From Anthostomella pinea (lineage: Eukaryota > Ascomycota > Sordariomycetes > Xylariales > Xylariaceae), in contig CAUWAG010000003.1 of assembly GCA_963556695.1 (NCBI GenBank), positions 2,418,001 through 2,482,000 on the forward strand: a DNA stretch of 64,000 nucleotides. Direction: 5' to 3'. Below, piece after piece: positions 11,701-22,200 of the stretch. The first letter of the stretch is position 1; each line of letters begins with the position of its first letter. Both the position numbers and the translations under genes were made by a program. A model generated the notes under the pieces. The model was not told the DNA's origin and made no database searches. It saw only the letters and a list, made by a program, of their open reading frames with translations.

Positions 11701-12707
11701 TTTGATGCAGAAGTGCTCGGAGCCTGGAAGGGACTTCAGCACGTGGTCAAGTCACCCCCAGAGCTTAGTCAGCGCTGGATCTGGGTGTGCGTGAACAATA
11801 CAGGAGCGATCTGGGGGCTCCGCGGCAATGCCGCGGTGTCCTGCCAATGGGCCTACCTGAAATTCTACGCCGAGGCTGAAGTCCGTAATGTCAACGTTAA
11901 GTGGTGCCCGGGGCATTGCGCCATTGAGGGCAATGAACTGGCAGACAAGCTGGCTAAGGCCGGCTCAAGCTTTCTAATGTCGACTCCGACTGTATGCCGA
12001 CGGCATACGGCATTAAAGCAGAGGCGAGACTTAAACTCGAAGTCTCGCGTGACATGTGGTGGACCAAGGCCCAGATTAAGCTATCGGCCTGCTATAAATA
12101 CTGGGACCTGAAGTACAAACTGCACTGTCACGAGGAGCTACAGGTACTTAATAGGCCGTTATTACACCGCTTCCTCGCTATCTGTTCAGGGCACGGCGAC
12201 TTCTCTTGGTATCATGTCAAGTTCAAACATCAGGACGTCGTCCTCGACTGCTCGTGCGGCCGGAGCAAGACTCCGACGCACTTCATCCACTGCCGGAAGA
12301 CTTTGGCACGGTACATGGTCTGGCCGAGGGTGTTGAATACACGGATATCGATTGATTCTATTGATTGTTCTGCTCTGCTTCTTCAGTGTGCAGAGATTGA
12401 TCATCTGTCTTCTTGGTGGGTCAGATGCCCTGTGCATCTCTGCCCCACTGGAGATCTTCCGGTGTCTATCTCCGGCTCCTATTCAACAGAGGGCCCCGGC
12501 ATCCCGGCCGGAGCTCGGAGCCAGGCTCGAGTATCTAAACGAACTTACGACTACCCCACAGGAGTACATAGACCTACTCGTAGCTACCGACTTCTACGGC
12601 AATATCTGCCCTCCTCGCTGAGGACATACTCACTCTTTCCTTCTGTTACGGCGTCTGGGGGCTTTATCTTTCTATCTTTCCTTTTTAATGTCTCACAGGG
12701 CGTGTAA
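8719..12707 (+). pseudogene. LINE copy B ORF2 (endonuclease-RT-RNase H)
   Basis: The frame is constant from 8719 to about 11970 despite stops at 9415, 9688, 9772, 9907, 9934, 10087, 10450 and 10900 (another lies just upstream at 8716). Endonuclease residues remain: the Glu in VNEPWTG, the Asp and Asn in RRDLNVHH, and SDHN. RT motifs VDIQGAFDALL and RYADDLSL are intact. RNase H spans about 11575-11970 and keeps FLDGS, FDAEVLGA and PGHCAIEGNELAD, but a catalytic Asp appears as Asn (CVNNTG). A frameshift near 11970-11994 moves the CCHC tail (CSCGRSKTPTHFIHC, about 12250-12300) into another frame. The RT-proximal stop follows RMQK and precedes GWPLA, a position where related RTs usually have Gln. 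Confidence 0.85.
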
Positions 12708-13009
12708 GAACCACTGCGGCATGCCACAGCACCTACTGTAAGCTCTAAGAGCACTGAACCTGGTGTTACGCCCTGAAAACTGAACATTTGGGACCCCAGC
12801 CGATACTTCCCCTCACCCGGAGGAGGGGGGACACGGTGTGATCCGCCGCTTAAGTGTGGTGGCTGTTTACGGACTTGACCTGCTAGATGAGCAGTGTATG
12901 TACATAGAAGACCTAGCCTAGCACGCCTGAGCGGCCTCTTGGAGCCCCTGGTTGACGCCGCTACGCGGCAGTCCCCCCGGCGTTAAATGCTACAACAACA
13001 ACAACAACA

Positions 13010-13097
13010 TCCTGGCCAATTTATGACCTTCCTCTTGGTCAATTTATGACCTTCTTCCGGGCCAATCTATGACCTTCTTTCTGGCCAATTCATGACC
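13010..13097. repeat. 23-bp satellite units downstream of LINE B, including TSD
   Basis: Four units at about 13013, 13037, 13060 and 13083 continue the 23-bp periodicity. The first includes the right-hand 14-bp target duplication (13010-13023). The array was therefore split by the LINE. Confidence 0.85.
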
Positions 13098-15330
13098 TGA
13101 GACGAGTGGCTGCTATAGCATCGAAATGGCGATGCAACAGCTTGCCGTCGGCCCATAGCTGGTTCAAGGTGTGGAGTTCGTAATGGTTCAATGCGACAGC
13201 GCAGCTCGAATCTGTGTTTGTGTGTGGACGGAAGTCTTTTTCTTTCCTCTTCAGTGTTTCTGGTGGTCCTGGGTCTGACCTTTTTCGGTCTCCCCCCCTC
13301 CACCTCTCCCCCTTTCCTTTCTTCTTGGTTTTCGAGGGTTTTTTTTTTTTGTGTTCCTTGTTGAAGCAGAGGCATCGTGAATCGTGCTCGTGCCGAAAGT
13401 GAAAAGTCGTATAAGCAGTGTGCATCGTGCTTATTCCGCCTGTAGAAGTTGTGGCATAAGCATCATCGCGCGTGCTTATACCACAAGACAAATGAAAGTC
13501 GTCCCATCATGCAGAGTCATTGCTACGGTCCGAAGGCCGTCATCACCTGACATCCGTCGACAATCTTATCGGCGCTGTAAATCGATTAGCTAGGCTGCTG
13601 GCGTTGTGCGAGTCCGCAAGGTGTACATACTCAAGCTTGAGGCAATAGTGGCGAAGTCCATCGATGGAGGGCATTCTCTGAATGAAGTCCAGCTTGCGGT
13701 GGCTGTGGCGAAGCCCATCGATGGGGTCATTCTCTCAATGAAGTCCAGCTTCTCGCGCTCGAAGGAGTATGGTTGAATTTTCACCCCATATCGCGAGCAG
13801 GATCAAAAGCTCTGCCACGACTGTGAAGAAGGTCAGTACACGTACACAGGAAGGGGCAAAAAGGGGTCAGGACATACCATACCGAGATTCTTTCACGAGG
13901 CGCGGGGAACATGCCAGACTGTGACCGACAGGATATCCGCTAGTTGCCTCCCGTAAAAGTGATACAAGGAGCTGCAGCACATGTCCACGGTAGAATGTTC
14001 TGACGCCATACTCAGAGACTCGAGACTGGCCGTGTCGTCTGAGATTCCGCATGTAGTCCGACAACGATAGTGTGACAGTAATCCGACAAGTACTCCGACA
14101 GGTGTAATCCGACAGTGGTCGTACAATAATCAAACAATATACTCAAACAATGACAATTGGAAGCAAGGAGACTCGAAGGCCGGCGAGAACAAGACTGGAC
14201 GAGCTTTGTCGCTGTGTGTGTGGGGTGCTCGAGTGCTGGCGAGAAACATGACCAGACAAGCGTTGTCATTGAGGGGAGAGTGCGCACTCGATGGCTGGCG
14301 AGAACAAGACCAGACGAGTCATTGTCCATATAGAGTATGTCGTGCTCGAAGGACGGCGAGAACAAGACCGCAAACGAGACGTTGTCGATATATGAAATAG
14401 GCGAGAGTCAACACCACTCCCACCTTGGGTTGGGATTAAACCTCATGCACCCTGGACCGGAACGAATTCACTGCATCCAACAAATATAAGTGCCTGGGCG
14501 AACCATGGTCACTCGATACCTTTCACAGTGGCAAAGTCCTCGCAATCCTCCTGGTCAATGACCTCTCGGAATGACTCAGAACAACACCATCCGCCTAACA
14601 AATAACTGCCAAACACCAGCCGAAGCCAGCGAGAGACTATCCGACACCGCCGCTCCTCCCCCTTCACCCCACAAGGGGGTTCAATCAGGATCTTCAGAGC
14701 ATGCCCCCTCCCCCTTCACCCCGCCCGCAGGGGGGTTCAACAGGATCAACGGGAGCGATTTCCCTCAGTCAGCCTTTCCCAGGCTGCCCCAAAACTTGCC
14801 TGCCGGCCCTCGCCAGACACCCGGTCAACTTCGGCTAGAGCGCTTCCGTTCAACATCCGGGGCTGGTTCGAAGCAAAGCGCGACGAAGAATCGGAAAGAA
14901 AACAGTGGTACTCGGAGACATTAGTAGGAGGAAATCATGTATAGCGGTGGGCGGCTAATCTCGACATGCATTCTATACCCTTCCTGGAGACACCCGCGCA
15001 AGTACGAGGTTCCGACTCGGGGATCCAGATCAGCAATCGAGAATAGCGACCAGCCGACGGCCCGCCTCCAACAAGGTGGACTTGGGCAACCCGACGCCAC
15101 GTGTAAGTTCTGATGAGAACGAACAGCGGACGACCGGATCATTCCCGCATTCTTGGTGGTCCGTCCCCCAGGGTGGGTTCAGGAAGAATGACGGGAAACG
15201 ATCGACTGGTCCTGTGAAATATGTGGTATGGTTAGGAAGGAAAGGGGACCGAAGGAGAGAAAACCGAGACAGATGAACCTGGAGCCAAAACCGAGCGACG
15301 TGCGCGAAAGACCATTGGAAGACTCTCTTC
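13098..15330. repeat. Repeat-rich interval with two minor tandem repeats, no clear gene
   Basis: A GT-rich module related to 5640-6420 lies at 13213-13340. A 59-bp duplication lies at 13647-13757 (phrases gtggcgaag, catcgatgg and aatgaagtccagctt repeated). A roughly 58-bp degenerate tandem repeat has four copies starting near 14171, 14227, 14286 and 14344, each with CTCGA followed by GGCGAGAA and ACAAGAC. A 117-codon ORF at 14571-14924 has ordinary composition but no recognisable motif. I do not call a gene. Confidence 0.6.
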
Positions 15331-17309
15331 CTACTGCGTCCCTTGTCCTCTGTAGTAGTCTCTTAACAGTATGGCCCATGTATCCTCAGTCATGATCTCA
15401 GAATCGGCTTCATTCTCACCCTCGCTTCGGAATCGCAGGTAGATGTCCTCGCGCGTAACGCCCGCGATCCGTTCAGGAGCGGGCGCCGTGGGCTGCTGCG
15501 AAGTGCCCGGTTGCGGCTGCGGCTGCGGTGTGAAGAAGGGCCGCGACACGTGATGCGACAGGTGCGGCGGCGGCTGCGGGACCGATGGCTGCTGCTGCTG
15601 CGCGGACCACTGCCGAGTCTGCTCTACCACCTCCTGCTGTCGACTTCGGGCTCGGGTGCTGCCGTCACGGGCGGGGCGGTCGCCAACGCAGAAGGCGTGG
15701 TAGGAGCGAACGTCGAGTGCGAAGACGAGCCACCGAACACACGGCCGGCTTTCTCAACTTGCTTGGCCTTGTACTGCGCGAGCGTGAGCACCGTCCTTGC
15801 CTTGGCCGGAGCCTTGGTGACGGACGGAGGAGGAGTAACTCGCGGAGCAAAACGCGGAGCAAAAGTAACAGGCGGAGCATGAGCAAACCACGGCACGGAC
15901 GCGGAGAAGGCAGGCGGAGAAGGATCGATGGAAGAGAATGACGAGTCCAGAGCCGGGGTTTCCTTCGTCTTAGGCCACGTAAGCGTCGGCTTGGCCGGCT
16001 GCGCGGGCGTGGTAGGAGGCGCGGGCGTAGTGGGAGCCGGGGCAGGGGACGGCGACAACAACCCATTCTGGATCCTCTCCTTCTTCGTGCGGCCACTGCC
16101 AAGACCAGAAACGGACGACCCAGAGGGGATATGTGCGCTCTTCGAGGGAGTCTGGGGCAGCGTAGACGGAACAGACGGAGGAGAGGCGACACGAGAGAAC
16201 GGCGAAGTCCGCTTAACCGGCGATGGTAGCTCGACCTGTTCCTTCGGCTTCGGCTGCGGCGTCGTGAAAGAAGTCGGAGCCGGGGCCTTGGCGGAGACAG
16301 ACGGAAGAGAGGCGACCGGAGCCGGGGCGGAGACGGAGACGGACGGAGAAGAGGCAGCGTCGATGCTCATCTCTAAAGGCTCGTCATCGGAAGGCTCGTC
16401 GACATCCATCGGGTCATCGATCCAGGCGTTCACGTCACTCGGCACGAACGGAGCCGAGGCACCGCCGTCCTGCGGAGCGGGGAAGAGCGCGAACGAGGCC
16501 GGGATGAATACTGTCTGCGGGGCCTGAGCTGGAGCCGGAGCCAGAACCGACTGCGTGGCGGAGACGACAGACAGGACAGGCGCAGGAACAACCGATAAGA
16601 CAGGCGCAGAAACAACCCAAGGAACAGGGGCACGGGCAGAATCCAGGAACTCGTCCATCTTCTTGCGGCGTTAGGCGGCGGGAAGGGAGTCGATCATCTT
16701 GGTCTGCTGCTGGATCCGCTTCTTCTCGTGCTTTCGTGTCTCGATGATGCCGTCGGCGATCACCTCGATGATCGCACCAGTGCGGTCACGAGGGAAATCT
16801 ATGTCGAACTTCTTGTAGTAGGCGTTCTTTTTCCGCTGGCGCTGCTGCTCGCGTTCTCGCTCGGCGCGAGAACGGGCCCGCGAGATATCCTGTGCTTGCA
16901 TCGCCTGGAGTCGCTCGAGGTCACGGCGATCTCTCTCGGCCTTCTGTGCCTTAATCCGCTCGCGTCGCTCCAGTGCGTCTCGTACACGTTCGTCGGCGGC
17001 TTGCTGCTCCTCGCGTTTGATTGCATCGAGTCTCTTCTGCTCTTGCTTCTGCTGGTGCTCCCGATGGATGACGGCATCGGGTAGGAGGAAGGCGGGGCGG
17101 ATGCGACAGCGCCAAGCGAGAGCCTTCACAAACTGCTTGGCCTTTTGCCAGTTCCAGGGGCAGAATCGAAAGAACCTGGTCTCTGCGAACTATGCAGGGA
17201 TGGGGACGATGATCGGTTGGAAGTAGAGGAACGAGAGAGCGGCAACAATCGGCGATGCAAAGTCGAGATCGACCGGCGGCCACAACACCTTCGCTGGCAA
17301 GATCTGGCG
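15331..17309 (-). pseudogene. Coiled-coil and Pro/Ala-rich ORF chain with stops
   Basis: On the minus strand the frame of the upstream membrane protein continues past its TGA (17310-17312) with protein-like sequence. It then meets TAG (17190-17192) and TAA (16671-16673) and ends at 15624. The 99-codon tail 15331-15630 needs a one-base frame change. Read through, the content is a hydrophobic stretch near LSFLYFQPIIVPIPA, a Trp-rich patch (FCPWNWQKAKQ), a charged helix of about 90 residues rich in Arg, Glu and Gln (coiled-coil-like), a long Pro/Ala/Ser-rich region, and a C-terminus with acidic character. I do not recognise the family. Options are a decayed single gene, or a second gene whose introns I cannot place. 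Confidence 0.4.
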
Positions 17310-17786
17310 TCACGGAATCGGAGGATGCTGTACTCGGTGCTTCTCGAGTTCCCGTTGTGTCCCTGGTGATCTGAAGAAGGCCATGAGGTAGAAGAACAAC
17401 CCCCACGTCAACGGCCAATACACAAGACCCCAAGCCCCATCCCAGTAGATCTGGTAAATGTGCCAGAGCCCGGCGAGCGCCCACCATCCACCGACGTCGG
17501 TGTAGGCGAACAGTGCTGTGATCCCACAGGTCAGGGTGCCTAAGCAACCTGCCATGAGGCGATGCGAGAGGGTGTAGTTCAGGAGGACGAAGAACAGGGC
17601 GAAGAGACCGAGGACGCAGTGTACGCAGAACAAGTAGATGGTGACGCCGGTGCCGACAACAGAGGGGACGTAGGGAGAGAGGTTCTGCCAGTAGAAGAAG
17701 GAACCGAAGCAGGCCATGGTGATGAACAGCAGCCAGGCGTGCTGTGCCCCGATGGCGATGGTGGAGGCGGTGGTTTGGGATGACAT
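17310..17786 (-). CDS. Multi-pass membrane protein, 158 aa, unknown
   Basis: The ATG at 17786 opens 158 codons ending in TGA. Hydrophobic segments near residues 17-33, 42-73, 77-95 and 100-137 suggest four or five membrane helices, with many aromatic residues (Trp, Tyr, Phe) in the last two. The short C-terminal tail is charged. The ORF has GC-rich third positions like real genes nearby. It may be complete, or only the N-terminal part of the longer interrupted frame that follows without a frame change. No signature links it to a known transporter family. Confidence 0.5.
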   Translation of the reverse strand: MSSQTTASTIAIGAQHAWLLFITMACFGSFFYWQNLSPYVPSVVGTGVTIYLFCVHCVLGLFALFFVLLNYTLSHRLMAGCLGTLTCGITALFAYTDVGGWWALAGLWHIYQIYWDGAWGLVYWPLTWGLFFYLMAFFRSPGTQRELEKHRVQHPPIP

Positions 17787-19241
17787 CTTGGTAAGCGATG
17801 AAATCCGGGTGCGCAGTGATTGAGTGGAACGAAGTTCTTAAGATGGAGAAATACGACGACTGTGAAGACGAAGATGATATAATGATCTTGAGAACAGAGT
17901 TCGTGGGCGCGGGGCGAATCGATAGTGAGGCAATACAAGTATTGGCTGGCGATCGAGTCTGGAGAAGGAAAGGAAAGAGAGGCAGAATTGTGGGTGGCAG
18001 AGATTTATTAAATACCAGCTGGGCAGAAAGCGGCAGTAAACTTTTTGGGCTTCACCGCCTGCGGGGCGCCGGCGAGGTCAGTCAGTGTTGCCTGAGGAAA
18101 GACTTAGTGAAGCTCGCTTAGGTAGGGGATGCCATACTGGTTGCCAGAGGGGCGACCACCCGTAAGCCCCCTATAGACCAGCCCCCTCCCCTCCATCAAC
18201 AATTGACCCCCGCTTTGCTCATAGATACCTGAGGTGAACATCACGGAGAAGTATCCACTGCACCTGATGCCATGGCTGAAGGTCTCCTCGCGTTGCAGTG
18301 AAGTACTTGTGATTATGTATCTGTATCAGGACCCACGGCTCCTCCACCAAGTCAACCGGGACGACCTCACCATGCATACGTCTAATACCCAAGCAGTGCC
18401 CTACTTCTTGATCCTGTGCATGTTCACGTAATCCTAACGCGTACCGTCCTGTCTAATGAACACTGATCCACTATGAGGGTATTCCGGTACCCAGTCCGTT
18501 GATTCCTGAGGCAACCAGAAAATCATCACCTCGAGTATCCACCCGCACAAAAGTCTGGCGAAGTTTTCCTGCAGGTGCTGCATAACTGAGCCTAACGCAG
18601 TGTCCACACTCATCACGTATCTTGCATAGACGAGTAGGGCTGCGATCTTGACGCGCTGGCCATTTTCAAGAGAGCAGAGAATCTCGCCCTCTGCTACCAA
18701 CCCTGTGCAAGCGCCCCGAGCAATGATGTATTCACTTTACTTGCCTTGATTTGCTTCTTGAGTCACCTGTACACATCTTGACTGGAGCATATAGTTATTG
18801 GATAGTCGGTTCACGACAGAAGTATTTTATAAGTACGCACCATTGAGCTGCCCCCTTACATTGTGCCCAGACGCTTATAGCATAGTTACATTACCTCTAG
18901 CAATACACTTGAATTTCACACTGATCAAAGCAAGAAATATCCCATGATTCAGACGCAGACAGCAGGCTTCAAAGCTGCATTCCTGAAGTTCAACGCAGAA
19001 ATTGGGATACATATAATGAGGAAAAACAAGATGCCACAGAGCAATGATCACTTCACGACAGGGGGATAGTGAAGCAAATAGGAGCATCTGACAGAAACAG
19101 TGGTATATTAACTGACAGCACGATCAAACGCCTCCTGAGTGTTGCTGATCAACTACAGCGCCAAATTCAACGTCCAGGCATAAGTCATGTCATCAAATCT
19201 TACTACAGCACGGGCGACAACGAACAATCCAAGCTCCCATC
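17787..19241. other. Intergenic, no gene recognised
   Basis: ORFs on either strand (for example 17798-18121 plus and 18434-18700 minus) are short and show no motif. The first 200 bases probably hold the promoter and leader of the minus-strand membrane-protein gene. The right end holds the 3' flank of SPC105. Confidence 0.4.
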
Positions 19242-22200
19242 TCACTTCTTCGTCCTGGCCGACAGTCTCTCATGCAATTCGACAATAACATCGCTCCAAG
19301 ACTCGACCTCGCCATTCTCCTGTTTTGTGACAACTCCGTCCCCGATGCGAGTGGCCAGATAGTCGACAAGCTTCTCGACCTTGAAGTGCTCCCCGTACAC
19401 GACCTGCGCCTGCGGGACAACGGAGAAGTGCACACCATCCCGCGAGCTCTGCCCACGCAAGCCGAGCACGATCACGACTTTGGTCTCCAGGGTAGACAGG
19501 AGGAGCGTGGCAGAGACGGCGATGGAGGAATCCGAGGTCCGGGTGACGTTGGTCGGAAAGGTGCAGTTCAAGAGCCGCACGTTCTCTACGACGTGATTGG
19601 CCTTCTGCCACGCGGCGCTAACGGCGTCCAGCATGATGTGGACGTTGGTGTGGGGCGACGTGTGGGGCCGGCCCATGGCGCGCACGTGATCCCGGATACA
19701 CTGCACGAAGAATTCCCTTTCGGGCGACGCCGGCTGCGGGCTGCGCTCCCGATTGGCCGCAATGTACCACAGGTCAATGCGCGAGTCCGTGGCCGCTCCG
19801 GCTTGGCCCTGGAACGACGACATGTCGAACACCAGCTCGACTTCGCGTCGGTACGTCATGGAGATTGTCGTGTCAGCAATGCCCGTGATGGCCCAGCCGT
19901 GCTTCTCCTCGAGCTCATCGGCCCGGGCTGTGGCACTGTTAGACATCACGATAGACAAGACGAGCAGATGGTGATGGTGGGTGGCACTGACCTTTGAGAG
20001 AACTGATTTCCTTAGAAGTCCATCCTCTGCATTCCTCTCGGACTCTCTCTGCTTCTCCAATCTCGCCGATGCATTGCTCTTTTCTCTGCGACACTTCACC
20101 AATGCTCGACTCAGTTTGTGTCAATTGCTGACGAAGGTCATCGATCTTCCACATTTTCACTTGAATGTCAGAATCGACTTCCGTAAGCTCAGCTCGAGCA
20201 GCCTGAAGGTCATCAGGGTCACAGTCTGCCAGCTCTTGAGCCACAGACTCGAGGTTATCGCGTTCAAGCTCGAGAGACTGCAATCTCTTCACCATGTCTG
20301 GCAGGACAGAATCGAGCAGTGCTTGCTGCTTACGCAGAAGCTTCTCATCCTCTATCATTCCGTCCGCATGGCTTATCAGGCCCTGTTTGAGACCGACCTG
20401 GAGCTGCGTGCGCCAATCGTACCACATGTTCTTGCTTATCAATCGCGCATGCGTCTTGACGTTCTTGAACTGGTTGTCCATCAACGCCTTGAACTCGGGT
20501 GTTGCCGACATGTATTCGCGGAAGAGCGGCGGGTTCTCTTCCAGAGTGTCCGTCTCAATCCCACGCACAACTCTTCTTCCTTCCGAAATGTATTTCTTCA
20601 ACTCTCGGCAAGACTTGTAAAGATTAGCATTCGTCATCGCCAAGGGTCCGAACGTGCACTCACATGCTGATACAACTCGAGCATCGGGACAGTGCAAACG
20701 CCAGCTACCACGCATCTCTCCAACGAAATATCCTCCTTTTCCGGGAAGAAACCTTTTTGTATCGTAGGCGCTTGGGTGTGTCGTCGTTTTGTCGTCGTCA
20801 GCTCCATGAACCGAATGCTCGTCATGTTTAGGAAGTCTTGCAGCTGAATTCTCTCCCCGTCATCGTGTTCCCCTTCGGCTTCGGGGTCAGCCATCGCAGG
20901 AGCGTCATCAAAGCTGAAGGTGCCTGTGGGCTCGTCGGATTGTACATCCTTGAAGCGTGCCTTGCCCGCTTTGCCGTCGAAAGAGGATGGGCCTTTCGAC
21001 CCCTTCTGGGCCGAGAGCCTTAGTGTAGGCGTCGTGGTGATAAACGTGGCCTCATCAACAGGCTTTGCAGCTGACCGGGTCAAGTGGCCAGTTGTCTCTT
21101 CTTTCGTGGGCGGCGCGTGCAGCCGGACGTTCTTGACGGGACTGCTTTGGTGACCTTTGAGTCTCTTAATTCCATCCCTGTCCTCAAATTCATCTTCATC
21201 GTCGAGTTCGGCTGGGCGCTTCCCGAGGAGTCCCTTAGCACTGCCCACGTGCAGGCTCTTTCGGCTTTTCAGATGGCTTTTCTTCGGTGTCATATTTGAG
21301 ATCATGTCCTTCAAGGTCGTCGTAGTAGTTTCATCGTCCACGCCATCAGCTTCTCTCTCTAGGATCTTGCGCCCGCTTTCCTTGTCAATCTCCCGTTGAA
21401 GATCCTTGTCCACTTCTGCCTCCATGGCCCGAGGGTCCGCGAATTTGACGACTCTGGGACCATGTTGAGGAACAAACTCATGTGCTGATTGACTGATGGA
21501 GGCACGTCGCTCAAGAATCGCCGCAATCTTGGGAGATCCAAGACCTGGTCTATCGGCGCCGACGCCGGAAAGTCGTCGGGTTTGAGGAGTCAAGACAACC
21601 TGCGGTGTTGCCACACCAGTGGAGGGATCTTGTTGAAAGATTGATGTCTTGGGGGTAGGGTGGGTAGCTGATTCAGGGGTAGTCGATGGCCTGTCTGGAC
21701 TTGGCCGCTGGGGAGAGCCAGGGCGTCCCCCCTTGCGCTTACTCGAGAGCGGCGTCTTTAATGGACTTGACTGTTGAGGCGTCTTCAATGGGCTGGACTG
21801 TTGTGGTGTTCTCAACGGGCTGGACTGACGCGGCGTCGTTGGTGTCGCTGCCTGCCTGGGAGTGGCAGACTTGGATGCTGATGTATTTCGAGCTGGTGAT
21901 TTACCTTGAGAGCTTCCTGGGGCTCGCCAATTTTGACTGCGACGAAGCCCATTGCCTTTGAAAGCGGACAAGCCAGGGCTGCCAGCCTCCGAGGTATTTG
22001 TTGTACCAAAAACATCGCAAAGGCGTCTCTTCGTGGGGGAGCTCAGCACGGGAGTGCTGCCAGCATTATCGGCTTCCAGCTCCATAAGCTGCTTGGCCTG
22101 AGTGCGGTCCTTCAAAGGAGATGGCCCTTTGATGATACCACCCATCGCCATAGTCATCTCCATTCCCATCGTGGCGTCTTCATCCTCACCGTCATCTTGA

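Larger units (their letters stand above)
6638..13009 (+). mobile_element. Full-length but inactivated LINE (copy B), inserted in satellite
   Basis: This 6.4-kb element is flanked by a 14-bp duplication and ends in a (CAA)n tail at about 12993-13009. It contains ORF1 (6805-8634) and ORF2 (about 8719-12600) encoding apurinic-type endonuclease, RT, RNase H and a C-terminal CCHC segment. This is the domain order of fungal LINEs with RNase H. It is a different family from copies A and C, with a different tail and divergent proteins. Eleven in-frame stop codons, but only one obvious frameshift, inactivate it. That pattern fits RIP-type transitions rather than slow neutral decay. Confidence 0.92.

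Noticed and set aside
16951..17547. 198-codon minus-strand ORF
   Set aside because: It lies in another frame from the membrane-protein frame, is Arg/His-rich and starts without context. It is a shadow.
19242..19997. 241-codon plus-strand ORF opposite the SPC105 RWD exon
   Set aside because: The minus-strand RWD region is convincingly coding, and this frame has no features of its own.
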